Source: a virus
DNA: 41,979 bases
Strand: one strand, 5' to 3'
IMG/VR virus record: IMGVR_UViG_3300032291_001355
Location: 1-41,979 of that record
Numbering within the stretch: the first letter of the stretch is position 1; every line of letters begins with the position of its first letter. Below the pieces are notes generated by a model, which had not been told where the DNA came from, searched no databases, and saw nothing but the letters and a program-made list of their open reading frames with translations. The position numbers and the translations under genes are program-made. Below, in pieces: positions 8,201-16,532 of the stretch.

Positions 8201-10929
8201 TAAATAACACGGCTAATAAGTCTGATGTTGTAGGTCTTATTAATTCTAGTGGTGTATTATATAAAGATCTTCCTAGCTTTAATGAAGGTGTGGGTGATAA
8301 GATATATAATGTAATATCTAAATTTACAGGTAGTATTAGATCTTATTTCTTAGGTTCAATGTCACTAGAAAACTTATATGAACTTTATAAAAAACAATTT
8401 CCTAACATAAAATTCTTAGATGATATAGTTAAATTAAAAAGTAATTATCATTCTATTATGAGAAAAGATATTGATAATATTGTACATAAAGGTATTGGAA
8501 TGTTACAAAAATACCCACAAAACATTCAGAATAAATTTAATAATGTAGTGCTTGAAATGTCTAGACTTAATATAAACCCTAGAAAATTTAATAAAGTTAT
8601 TGATGCAAACGGTAATATTAAACAAGTGCCTAATCCTAATTATGATAGTAATAATTCTTATGTTAGAGAATTTGAATCTTTACCAGGACCTTTACAAACC
8701 TATGCTATAGAAATGGTTGAGCAGTATGAAGCCTACAGTACTGAAATGTTAAATTCTATAACTGCTAAATTACCTAACGATAAAGCTGCTCAATTAAGAG
8801 CCACATTTGAGTCTAATAGATTACCCTTCTATTTCCCACTTGTTCGTAAAGGCAATTATTGGTTGCAATATACAGACCCTAATGGTGAGATTGTATCTAT
8901 TGCTCGTGACAATCCTAGAGAAATTCAAAAGATTAAAGACTTTATATTACAAAAAGATAAAAATTCAGATGTAAGAACTTATACTAAAATTACTGAAATT
9001 AGTCACACAAGCGCACCTCCATCAGGATTTGTTGCGGACATTATTAAAATTATGAAAGCAGCTAACACACCCGAAGAAGAAATTGATAGAGTGTATCAAA
9101 CTTATTTATCACTATTCCCTACAGAATCTATTAGACAACAGTTTAGAGAACGTCGTGGTGATCCGGGTTATATTCAAGATGTAATTCAAGGCTTTGCACA
9201 AGTAGCTCCTAGAATGGCCACACAATTAGCTAATCTTAAATATAATCCAAAGATTGGTGAAGCATACTCTGCTCTTGATGAGGACTTTAATAAATCATCT
9301 AAAGATAAAATGGCACAAGATATTATTAATGAATTAAAAAAACGTAAAGGTTTTATTGATAATCCTGTAGCTGAAAACTGGGCATACTGGTTAAGTAATG
9401 CAAACTTTGTAATGAGTATCGGCGGTAACTTATCATCTGCTCTTATTAATACAACTGTATTACCCATGGTTGTATTACCTAAATTAGCAGTAAGTTTAAG
9501 AACGGGCAAGTTTGATATAGATAGAGCCTATACAGCTATGATGGATGCTAAGACACTATTCTTTAAAGGCGGATATGATGATAGTAAACAATATTTAAGT
9601 AAAAGGCTTAAAATTAGAACCTTTGGTATGAACCCGCAAGTACAAGCTGGCGCTACTGAACAAATGCGTAATTTAAAAGACCTATATAATAGAGCATTAG
9701 CTAGTGGTGTTTTAACCTACAGTGTTGGTCGTGACTTAGATGATATATCTAAAACATCATCTGATAAATACTCTATGCTCATGAATAAAGGAAGTACTTT
9801 ATTAGGATTATGGTTTGAAGGTACAGAGCGTTTTAACAGAGAAGTTACGTTATTAGCTGCATATGATTTAGCTAGAAAAGATGGGTTTACTCATAGTGAA
9901 GCAATGGATAAAGCTATTACATTAACTTCTAGAATAAATACTGAAGCAGTGCCTGAAGCAGGTGCACGTTGGTTACAAAAGGGTATACCTAAAGTAGCAT
10001 TAACATTTAAACGATTTGTCTTAGCTCAAATTCTTAATATGGGCATGATAGCTAGAAATGCATTAGCTGGTGAAGATCCTATTACTAAAACAATAGCCAG
10101 AAAACAAGCTGCTGGCATAATTGGTATGACTTATTTATTTGCAGGAATTAAAGGTCTGCCAGGTTATGGCGCAGTCAATGTACTTGCAAACTTCCTTGCT
10201 AGTGATGATGATGAACCATTTGATTTAGATCAATGGATACAAGACTCCGTAGGTACTGTGGGATTAAATGGTATAGTTAATCAAATTACTCAATTAGATA
10301 TTGCAGCACGTACCGGTTTTGATAATTCGATATGGAGAGATGATCCTAAGAGATTATCTGAAGTTGGGTACCTAACTTATGCTTTAGAAAAATTTGCTGG
10401 ACCTACATTTAGTACGTCTCAAAACTTTATTAAAGGTGTTCAAGAATTTAATGCGGGTCAGTATGAACGTGGTTTAGAAAAGATGACTCCATCATTTGCT
10501 AGAAACTTTTTAAAAGCATTGAGATACGGTATGGAAGGCGCTAGAGATAAAAGTGGTGCTCCAGTAGTAGAAAATATAAATGCCTACAATGTATTTATGC
10601 AAATTTTTGGATTCTCACCAACTGAAGTAGCTGAAGAATATGCGCGTACAGGTGCCATGAAACAAATGGAACAATCTATTTTAAATAGAAGAGTGTCTTT
10701 ACTTGACTCTATGTATCTAGCTCGATCTAATAATGATAGTGATGCAATTGATGATACTTATAAACTTATAGATAAATTTAATGATAAATATCCTACTATT
10801 GCTATTTCAGAATCTACACTTGATAAGTCATATAACGCAAGAGAAAAAGCTATTGAACGTAGTGTGGGTGGTATGACATTTAATCCTAAATTATTACCAG
10901 AATTAGAAGATAAGTTTGGTCCTCAGTAA
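5266..10929 (+). CDS. Giant polyvalent internal virion protein with HEVVH motif
   Basis: 1887 residues, the largest gene here. Order: hydrophobic helices (about 40-340); a Pro/Glu-rich linker with two QGQLFPEE repeats (about 370-430); a SAP/LEM-like helical segment (NLRKIANENDIKVSSK, about 470-500); charged linkers; a zincin-like motif LLHEVVH at about 831-835, followed about 60 residues later by HEFVAEAFTNPDF; then a long helical C-terminal part with hydrophobic stretches near 1385-1415 and 1615-1640. This matches the 'large polyvalent protein' class that phages package and inject into cells. The HExxH could cleave cell-wall or virion proteins. It ends one base before a convergent minus-strand stop codon. 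The protease activity is inferred. Confidence 0.8.
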   Translation: MIINLPKLGAVKFDDDLSRDEFESQLKKLATKYDFELATPDYGVLGSFTRGVSRGAKQLGAEFGDVIPAMVGSALGADEYAQRQMGEYAQTQEEIERLNPAQFQSRKDVKGPLSGLKYGLETIGEQVPNIGSALIPGGVGRVIGGAAAKRAALAGVEEYAAQEAALLGAAETIAAKKALGQNVGVYLGSYAMNAPEIFGNIYQATGQFEPGAALLAGSVSAALDSVLPSAILSRLTKPAKLGIVEKILEKSGMQPGLIRKVIGAVPGAAATEGLTESAQEAISIAAEKYIKGNPQIFNSEDFERMIESGVRGAIAGGGISAVSAIPERLGERAQERREQDEKDIAEQEKIRLDEERKKVVANQVQQAPIQGQLFPEEQGPPAFQPIFPEEPIPTEAAPAQGQLFPEEAAPIPTAQVETTEAPEAEIKTEAAPEEVQEPIKATYPTGMLTKDAENLLDSVDAGGVPALRAITTYNLRKIANENDIKVSSKSTPNEIIDALRAKLEGVKDERLKSTTTGTSDEVLMGQEDAVTEGAGRDIGSTVDEYTSDMGPTGAGEKGLGFTLKDQAKPAAKQSPIAGWKWEEKTNPDGTVTSGFERDTEAEVTPEGQPTITPEMEAQKTEEVEKAKQAVYDESAADAFDNMHSFTDYAYSTLNPKLQKEVNRLKNQNKLNDQAVQDILRSERADRQSQIGKRLFEAGQKEQNINLEQSVKKGKEAEKRILKETVPFKAPEEIVLSNFQRNFTEAKTVGDALKILLKKKLNTPQKALINALMRIPGVKDLDFAVLKHPDARLRKSRLTRYEQITGDIDGEYDEKTKTVKIYQSGTVNTLLHEVVHAATAKIINNHVYFETVNGVMRGVGITPLGKKLMRMFDAAKVAAGKKNMVYGLQNAHEFVAEAFTNPDFQNFLRNVESISKGTVKGKLSSLWSDFIDSIKNMLGIPDIAGTLLEDVLTLAPQMFKGPLIESVSKGETVPLYAMTLNNTANKSDVVGLINSSGVLYKDLPSFNEGVGDKIYNVISKFTGSIRSYFLGSMSLENLYELYKKQFPNIKFLDDIVKLKSNYHSIMRKDIDNIVHKGIGMLQKYPQNIQNKFNNVVLEMSRLNINPRKFNKVIDANGNIKQVPNPNYDSNNSYVREFESLPGPLQTYAIEMVEQYEAYSTEMLNSITAKLPNDKAAQLRATFESNRLPFYFPLVRKGNYWLQYTDPNGEIVSIARDNPREIQKIKDFILQKDKNSDVRTYTKITEISHTSAPPSGFVADIIKIMKAANTPEEEIDRVYQTYLSLFPTESIRQQFRERRGDPGYIQDVIQGFAQVAPRMATQLANLKYNPKIGEAYSALDEDFNKSSKDKMAQDIINELKKRKGFIDNPVAENWAYWLSNANFVMSIGGNLSSALINTTVLPMVVLPKLAVSLRTGKFDIDRAYTAMMDAKTLFFKGGYDDSKQYLSKRLKIRTFGMNPQVQAGATEQMRNLKDLYNRALASGVLTYSVGRDLDDISKTSSDKYSMLMNKGSTLLGLWFEGTERFNREVTLLAAYDLARKDGFTHSEAMDKAITLTSRINTEAVPEAGARWLQKGIPKVALTFKRFVLAQILNMGMIARNALAGEDPITKTIARKQAAGIIGMTYLFAGIKGLPGYGAVNVLANFLASDDDEPFDLDQWIQDSVGTVGLNGIVNQITQLDIAARTGFDNSIWRDDPKRLSEVGYLTYALEKFAGPTFSTSQNFIKGVQEFNAGQYERGLEKMTPSFARNFLKALRYGMEGARDKSGAPVVENINAYNVFMQIFGFSPTEVAEEYARTGAMKQMEQSILNRRVSLLDSMYLARSNNDSDAIDDTYKLIDKFNDKYPTIAISESTLDKSYNAREKAIERSVGGMTFNPKLLPELEDKFGPQ

Positions 10930-11130
10930 CTATCTAATACGCCAAGCCCTTACCCCTAAATACCCATCTTTTGTAGTAACATAAGCCTTAACTTTAATCT
11001 CAGCTCGTTTAGCTCCACATTCAATAGCATATAATAAAGGTGAGGTTTTTAACGTAGGGATAAAGAAACTATCCCCAACGTCCATAGCGTCGAATGGAAA
11101 TAACCATTCAGGTTCTTCATGCAGTTTCAG
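10930..11130 (-). CDS. Small conserved phage protein with non-ATG start
   Basis: The minus frame is open from 11136 to a TAG at 10930-10932. It reads LKLHEEPEWLFPFDAMDVG, then DSFFIPTLK, a short helical part and GVRAWRIR at the end. The PFD-M-VGDSFF-P and RxWR signature is one I recall from small phage proteins (possibly Pfam DUF7303). There is no ATG, GTG or TTG before the conserved part. An in-frame CTG at 11130 (or 11124) follows AAAGG at a suitable distance, while the only ATG (11085) would remove EEPEWLFPFD. It overlaps the primase-helicase 3' end by 14 bases in the +1 frame. Either CTG initiation or a frameshifted C-terminal extension of the primase is possible. Confidence 0.65.
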   Translation of the reverse strand: MKLHEEPEWLFPFDAMDVGDSFFIPTLKTSPLLYAIECGAKRAEIKVKAYVTTKDGYLGVRAWRIR

Positions 11131-13972
11131 TTTGAATAACCTTTATAGTATCAGTAGAGAACTTATCACTAGGGAATACATAAGCTTCTACGTTAACTAC
11201 TGACGTTGCATCTTTCCATCCTGAACCCATTTTCTTTCTCTTCTCTGTAACTTCTATACCAGCTTGTTTCATTTGATATAAGAACTCACGAGTACTTACT
11301 TGTTTTTCAATTAAGAACTTACGGAACTCAGGTTTAGCAATAAAGATAATATTATTATCAGCCTCAGCTCTAATGACAAGTGATGTCCTAGGTTCCATAG
11401 CAATCTTGTTATCTTTAAATGCAAGAATACCTGTTTGATGATTATTAATAAATTCACCGATTAGTGACTCATAATCAATATTATTAACCTTAACAACATT
11501 ATCTCTAATATTAATCATTTCACCTGTAATGCGTTTGTAGATTCTTTCTAAATCATATTCTAGAATACCTGCATTCACTGCTATTTCACCTGCTGTCATT
11601 GTGACTGCTACTAAGTTTTCATAGAATCGATATGCAGTATCTTCTCCAAAATCATTTTTAAATTTAACAATCCAGTTATTCATCATAGCTGATATGTCAC
11701 TGTGGTGATATTCAAAGAATACTTTAATAAAGTCTGGACCAGCCCAACCATAGTTATATCTAAATACATCAAACACAGATCTTCCTAACTCAGGATTATC
11801 TATAAGCATTTTAGGTTTTCTAATAGATAACTCAATAAGTCTTGCTACTTCACCAGATGGGTCTTTCTTAATAGTAGTTAATCTATCATATAAAGAATGA
11901 TTAGAAGTAAAGATTGCAATCAAAGATGCTGACATCTCATGGTCTCGTTCCGCATTTACAGATGCTTGCATTCTAATCTTTGACTTACCTTGTGATATCT
12001 TATGGATAAGTTGTGATAGGTCTTTAGCTTGAATATTACCTACTTCATCTAATCCAAATGGAATATTATGTAGACCTAGATATCGTCCTGTCATACCGTT
12101 AGCCGTAGCTTCTAATATAGATAAGTCTTTAGGATTACCCCATACGCTTAGTGCTCCATATAGTGCCCCTGTCTTAGCCGCACCTGGTTCACCTGTTAAA
12201 GATATAGTGACACCTGATGTAGAAGATAAGTGCATAAGTGCTGAACCGAACCCGGATAATAAAGTAAATGCATGTAACTCCATACTAGGTTTATTTAAGT
12301 AGTTAGCGGCTTCCTTCCATTTATCATAACTACCTTGTGCAGTTAAGTGTTTAGCAATACCTTTACATAGTGCTGACGTGGGTGAAGATAAAATCCTACC
12401 ATCTTTAGTAATCTCTCTGTCTCCAATAACAAACGCTTCGTTATCTGGAGTCCAACCCATTTGCATTCTCATTATCTCTGCGGATTGTTTGGCGACTAAA
12501 TATTGTCCCCAGTTAATAATATAACTCATTAAATATGCTCCTTGTTTAGTATTAGGGTCTGGATAGATACCTATACTTGTTATTATTTCTTTAAATTTCT
12601 CTAACGCATACACATGCTTCATTGGCAAAATAAATTCACGGTCTGGGTCGTTTGGTAGTATTGCCTTCATAAGTAAGCATTCACCATCGACTGTACTAAA
12701 TATTCTTTTCGTAGGCCATATATCATATGGAGTTACTAGTACCGGTGGCTTGGCTGGAAGTGGTTGTCCATCATCATCAAACACTGTAGGAGGCTGGTAA
12801 TATATCCCACCATTTAAACCATACGCAAATGGACTAAGTTCTTTAGGTAATCCTGGCAGACCACGTTTTAACGACGGTAACACTGTACCACCTATTGAAA
12901 CTTCATTAGACGTGGTGTGCTCAACAGCACGAGCTATTTTAAATACTTTTCCAAGTGCAAGAGGGTTAGTAATTTTGCCACGATGAGGACAGCTCCCACA
13001 TATACCAGGATTGACACTATTAAAAGTTTCGCAAGAATGTGGTTTACCTTGTGTTGCATCTGCTTTTCTAATGGTCGCTTCTCTATCATACCCTGGATAC
13101 TCCTCTGACATTTTATGTATGGCTTCTTCTCTATCTACACAATGTTGTGCAATTGATAGACCTGAGTACCAAATAGGTTCAGGCAACGTTTTGGCATTTT
13201 CTATGATGTATCTAATTTGATTACATCCATGACCATCTAAACTCTTTAATACTAAATCTGTAAAGTTAGATTCAAAGTTATCAGTCTTATGCATAATCTT
13301 TTCTTCATCGGTTAAACCCTTAGGAACAGATTGTAAAATAGACTCTAATGACTCTTCAAATTTAACTTCGCCTAGGAACTCTTTAAACATATTGTAGTCA
13401 TATACAACTATGTCATCTATAACATTCGTAGGTGATGGAGGTTCAGTCTTAAAGTTTAATGTATCAGGACATCGTAAGACGCGGGCTAGATCAGCCGTTA
13501 CTGTAGAATCAATGTTAAGACCCTTAGCAATACATAAGTCTTTGAATTTATCTGCGTAAGCTTTCCACTCATCAGGTTTAATCTCAGTATCTAATATCCA
13601 GTATGCGTGGATACCTCGTCCAGAGTCTACTCTAACAGGTGGAGGAAGTTGTGTATCTTGTACGAACGTGGTAAGAGCTTCTATTGCTTCTTCTTTAGTA
13701 GGGTATCCTTTACCTTCACCTACATCTAAATCCACAAAGAATGATTTGGTTAGCTTAGCTTCCTTAGCTACACGTGATGCTTTATTAAAAGAACTTAAAG
13801 CTACAAAGATATGAAACTGCTCTGCCTTTTTTAATTCTTCTACCTTAGTATCTAAGTCATCAACAGATTCGACCCAGTGAGCTCTGACCTTCTTGCTATC
13901 TACCTTGTCTATAGTAAATACACAATATAGTCCAGTACTTGGAAGTACTTGTAAATAAAATTGTTTAATCAT
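11117..13972 (-). CDS. Primase-helicase fusion (AEP primase + DUF927-like ATPase)
   Basis: About 951 residues from the chosen start. The N-terminal part carries archaeo-eukaryotic primase motifs: FFVDLDVG (catalytic DxD, about 81-83), VDSGRGIHAYW (sGxH, about 117-122) and LRCPDTLNFK. A Cys cluster, HSCETF then CGSCPHRG (about 313-330), probably binds zinc. The C-terminal half has Walker A TGEPGAAKT (about 593-601), ATANGMTGRY and a Walker-B-like FGLDEVGN, matching DUF927 helicase-type ATPases. Expected role: primer synthesis and unwinding at the phage fork. An ATG at 14017 gives 15 more residues but has no Shine-Dalgarno. The ATG at 13972 has GAAAG upstream and starts with MIKQFYLQV. Confidence 0.88.
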   Translation of the reverse strand: MIKQFYLQVLPSTGLYCVFTIDKVDSKKVRAHWVESVDDLDTKVEELKKAEQFHIFVALSSFNKASRVAKEAKLTKSFFVDLDVGEGKGYPTKEEAIEALTTFVQDTQLPPPVRVDSGRGIHAYWILDTEIKPDEWKAYADKFKDLCIAKGLNIDSTVTADLARVLRCPDTLNFKTEPPSPTNVIDDIVVYDYNMFKEFLGEVKFEESLESILQSVPKGLTDEEKIMHKTDNFESNFTDLVLKSLDGHGCNQIRYIIENAKTLPEPIWYSGLSIAQHCVDREEAIHKMSEEYPGYDREATIRKADATQGKPHSCETFNSVNPGICGSCPHRGKITNPLALGKVFKIARAVEHTTSNEVSIGGTVLPSLKRGLPGLPKELSPFAYGLNGGIYYQPPTVFDDDGQPLPAKPPVLVTPYDIWPTKRIFSTVDGECLLMKAILPNDPDREFILPMKHVYALEKFKEIITSIGIYPDPNTKQGAYLMSYIINWGQYLVAKQSAEIMRMQMGWTPDNEAFVIGDREITKDGRILSSPTSALCKGIAKHLTAQGSYDKWKEAANYLNKPSMELHAFTLLSGFGSALMHLSSTSGVTISLTGEPGAAKTGALYGALSVWGNPKDLSILEATANGMTGRYLGLHNIPFGLDEVGNIQAKDLSQLIHKISQGKSKIRMQASVNAERDHEMSASLIAIFTSNHSLYDRLTTIKKDPSGEVARLIELSIRKPKMLIDNPELGRSVFDVFRYNYGWAGPDFIKVFFEYHHSDISAMMNNWIVKFKNDFGEDTAYRFYENLVAVTMTAGEIAVNAGILEYDLERIYKRITGEMINIRDNVVKVNNIDYESLIGEFINNHQTGILAFKDNKIAMEPRTSLVIRAEADNNIIFIAKPEFRKFLIEKQVSTREFLYQMKQAGIEVTEKRKKMGSGWKDATSVVNVEAYVFPSDKFSTDTIKVIQTETA

Positions 13973-14055
13973 ATGCAGTCTTTCATTTTTAAGGGCAACA
14001 GAATCCCCCCACACCATTGTGTGTTTTTTAAATTTAAATCCGAAACTAAATTATA

Positions 14056-14376
14056 CTACTTCTCTATTATCTCAGGTGTAACAATTTCTTCTAAATAATG
14101 CTTGGCTAAGATAGAAGTTATCTTTGGTAAATGACCCTCTAATAACTCTGCCTCAATCATGTTATTAAACCTTTGAATCTTAATAACATTTTCTTCTTTA
14201 ATCTCACTACCCCTAAACCAACTATGGATAGCCATGCGTGATACTTTAAATACATTAGCCACATCTTTAATAGGAAGCCTTGCTTTTACACAAAGCTTCG
14301 CCATCTTAATACCTATATGATCAGAAGTATTTTTTTGTAGATTTAGTACAAACTTTTCACTATAGGATTTAGGCAT
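14056..14376 (-). CDS. Helix-turn-helix DNA-binding protein
   Basis: 106 residues from MPKSYSEKF. KLCVKARLPIKDVANVFKVSRMAIHSWFRG is a clear helix-turn-helix of the Cro/transposase type; it is followed by a helical C terminus. The start at 14376 lies one base after the stop of the upstream gene, which argues against the longer reading from 14412 that would overlap it. Its place between a candidate ssDNA-binding protein and the primase-helicase suggests a transcriptional regulator of the replication block or an origin-binding factor; which of these cannot be told. Confidence 0.8.
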   Translation of the reverse strand: MPKSYSEKFVLNLQKNTSDHIGIKMAKLCVKARLPIKDVANVFKVSRMAIHSWFRGSEIKEENVIKIQRFNNMIEAELLEGHLPKITSILAKHYLEEIVTPEIIEK

Positions 14377-14377
14377 A

Positions 14378-15289
14378 TTATGGTTTTTTTGCCCACTTAT
14401 TAATAATATCACTTACATTAGCAGCTTTAAGTGAACTTCCTGTTTGAACTGACTCTCTTAATACAGGTTCATTGATAGCAACATCAGAAGTGGGTTGAGC
14501 TTGTACTACTGGCTCTTGTACTTGTGCTACAGGTGCTTGAGCTGGTGCAAATTCTTCTTCCCCTTCTTCACTATTACTACCTTGATATACAGTTAATTTA
14601 ACTGCTTGTTCCGCAGCCAATGATTTAGCTTGCTTTTGTAGAACTTCCATATCATTCACGTCAACCGCAGCTGATGGAGAGAATAATACTTTAGGTGATT
14701 CTGATTTAGTATCAAATTGCATTTTAGTTACTACACGACCAGCACTTACGTTATTATTTGCAAGCATTTGGATGTAAGGTCTAAAAGGCCATTTACCACT
14801 TTCTTCTTTACCAAAACATGACTTAGCTGGTAATACTAATTGCATAATATCACCTGATGGGTCATTAGGTAATACAACCGCCATTCTCCATGATAGACGA
14901 CATGCTGTGCCTGCGCCGTTATATCCAGAGTTTTTAGCACTGAATTGGCATGTTTCGCATGATGTTGATTGTGGTGTTTTTACTTCAGCGTCTGGAGTAC
15001 GAGAATCACTAGACCAACAAATAGGACTAATCTTTTCGTTTTCTTTCCAAGCTTTTGGGTATAGCATACGAGATGCATTGTGAGCCATCTTCACTATAAT
15101 AATATTCATGTGACGATCTTCAATCGCACTTACTTCTTTACCTGCTACATACTTACGGAATACCCCACCTTTAATTGATATACGTTTTGTACTATTCGTA
15201 TTACCCGCAACTGCTTTAGTATCATCGTCTAACCCAGTTTGGATAATTTGAGGACTGTTTTGTAATATACTAATTAATTCACTACTCAT
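14378..15289 (-). CDS. Candidate ssDNA-binding / Cys-rich replication protein
   Basis: 303 residues. The centre holds Cys residues: ICWSSDSRTPD, SCETCQFSAKNSG and GTACRLSWR. The first three could form a zinc site together with the last. The body is predicted beta-rich. A long acidic and Pro/Gln/Val-rich linker (SNSEEGEEEFAPAQAPVAQ and onward) precedes a short helical C terminus ending WAKKP. Size, a flexible tail, the Cys cluster and location next to the primase-helicase fit an ssDNA-binding protein, but I do not recognise a named family. The start is ATG 15289, six bases after GGAG; a GTG at 15301 overlaps that Shine-Dalgarno and is unlikely. Confidence 0.7.
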   Translation of the reverse strand: MSSELISILQNSPQIIQTGLDDDTKAVAGNTNSTKRISIKGGVFRKYVAGKEVSAIEDRHMNIIIVKMAHNASRMLYPKAWKENEKISPICWSSDSRTPDAEVKTPQSTSCETCQFSAKNSGYNGAGTACRLSWRMAVVLPNDPSGDIMQLVLPAKSCFGKEESGKWPFRPYIQMLANNNVSAGRVVTKMQFDTKSESPKVLFSPSAAVDVNDMEVLQKQAKSLAAEQAVKLTVYQGSNSEEGEEEFAPAQAPVAQVQEPVVQAQPTSDVAINEPVLRESVQTGSSLKAANVSDIINKWAKKP

Positions 15290-15314
15290 AATATTCTCCA
15301 CTAAAATTTAACTA

Positions 15315-15716
15315 TTATCTCTCTGTTGGTTTCTTAACTGTTATAACAACCTCTCTAAAGGTGTTAATGCCAGGTGGTAAACCCTCTTCTTTGCGGTTAT
15401 TAATAAACTCTTTAAAGTTTGACTGATGTAATCGTTGTGATAATAACTCTAATGCCTGGTTCTCTAAAACAAAATCTTTAAAGTTTGTCCAATCACTACA
15501 TACATAAGTTTCTTTAGTAGATTTAATGACCGTTCCGCTTCCAGTTTTAATACTTTCAGCATTTATTTCATTACATGTACTAAGCATTACTGCTTCTATT
15601 TGACTCATATCTTCTTTTAAAACAGAATCACGTGCTTCGTACTCTCTTGCTATCTTCTCACGTTCTGCTCTTATTGTCAAGTAGGTTTTTACTAGGTCTT
15701 CCAACTGTGCGTCCAT
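15315..15716 (-). CDS. Hypothetical protein with coiled-coil N terminus
   Basis: 133 residues from MDAQLEDLVKTY. Residues about 1-45 form a charged heptad-like helix, followed by a beta-rich part (TGSGTVIKSTKETYVCSDW) and a C terminus ending TVKKPTER. The start at 15716 has GAGGAG eight bases upstream; the longer frame from 15761 has no such site. It overlaps the 3' end of the upstream gene by 59 bases. I do not recognise the family with certainty. Position in the replication block suggests a helper in DNA metabolism. Confidence 0.75.
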   Translation of the reverse strand: MDAQLEDLVKTYLTIRAEREKIAREYEARDSVLKEDMSQIEAVMLSTCNEINAESIKTGSGTVIKSTKETYVCSDWTNFKDFVLENQALELLSQRLHQSNFKEFINNRKEEGLPPGINTFREVVITVKKPTER

Positions 15717-16101
15717 TTTTTGATCTCCTCTTAATTCTTCCTGATTTAGTTCTTTCAACACCTTCTATCTTTTTTCTACCTCTTGTCTTCTTAATAAGTT
15801 CGCCCCTACTAGCTTTAATGAGAGCATCAAACTTATCTTCTCCTATATGATCTATTAATAATTTTTCTAGCATATCATCATGCATATCTAAAAGCAATAG
15901 GCAAGTTTGTTTCATAGGGGAGTCTTCATAAAATAACCATTTCATTGCAGCACGTTTTGATTGCATGTCAACGCCTGGTTTAACAATATCTTGAATGGCT
16001 GAAGCCAATACATTAATCAATAGTTTACCCTCTGGTGTAGAGGCAAACTTAGACCAACATATATTAGTATTTAATACGGCCTTAGTTTTTTCTTTATTCA
16101 C
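15658..16101 (-). CDS. Hypothetical protein with basic, AT-hook-like tail
   Basis: 147 residues. The first 95 residues are helical with no known motif. The last 45 are strongly basic and contain KKTRGRKKIEG and NGRTVGRPSKN; the GRP core resembles an AT-hook. It overlaps the HNH gene upstream by four bases (ATGA) and the next gene downstream by 59 bases. Minor-groove DNA binding is plausible in this AT-rich genome but not proven. Possible roles are regulator, nucleoid-like factor or a partner of the neighbouring helicase. Confidence 0.72.
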   Translation of the reverse strand: MNKEKTKAVLNTNICWSKFASTPEGKLLINVLASAIQDIVKPGVDMQSKRAAMKWLFYEDSPMKQTCLLLLDMHDDMLEKLLIDHIGEDKFDALIKASRGELIKKTRGRKKIEGVERTKSGRIKRRSKNGRTVGRPSKNLLDNKSRT

Positions 16102-16532
16102 TTATAAGTTTCCATTACCCAAATTGCAAATTGAATGAGTTCTTCTTTTGTTGCATTATGTTTCATTGTATTAGCCTTATGACTAATAACTCTTATATTT
16201 CCCTTAACATATCCTTTTGAGTTATCTACTCTATCTAATGATGGTGAGTTAGGAGTTGGTCCATTCTTCTTTCCTTTTTTATACTCTTTGATGATTGGTA
16301 TGCCTAAAATAGGACATATGATTGGAATGTCTATATCAGATTTATCAATGTTAAATTCTGTCCCCCGTTTTTTAGCTCTACTTTTAGCTCGGCTATGCAT
16401 GTATCTTTCGGGGTTATTAAGTCTGTCTTGCCCCATATGTTCCGCATAATCTGGGTATTTATATTCGCGGTATCGTTTTACATGCTCAGCATTTTTTTCA
16501 CGCCACTCTTTATAATACTCACGTCTATCCAT
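16098..16532 (-). CDS. HNH-type endonuclease
   Basis: 144 residues from MDRREYYKEW. A basic helical N terminus leads to RAKSRAKKRGTEFNI, then CPILGIPI and SLDRVDNSKGYVKGNIRVIS followed by HKANTMK. These are hallmarks of small phage HNH/HNN nucleases with a NUMOD-like N terminus. The Asp-Arg in SLDR and the Asn residues are candidate metal or catalytic residues. The start at 16532 has GGGAGGAA directly upstream and overlaps the helicase stop by eight bases. It could be a homing-type mobile gene or a replication nuclease; no interrupted gene is seen beside it. Confidence 0.78.
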   Translation of the reverse strand: MDRREYYKEWREKNAEHVKRYREYKYPDYAEHMGQDRLNNPERYMHSRAKSRAKKRGTEFNIDKSDIDIPIICPILGIPIIKEYKKGKKNGPTPNSPSLDRVDNSKGYVKGNIRVISHKANTMKHNATKEELIQFAIWVMETYK

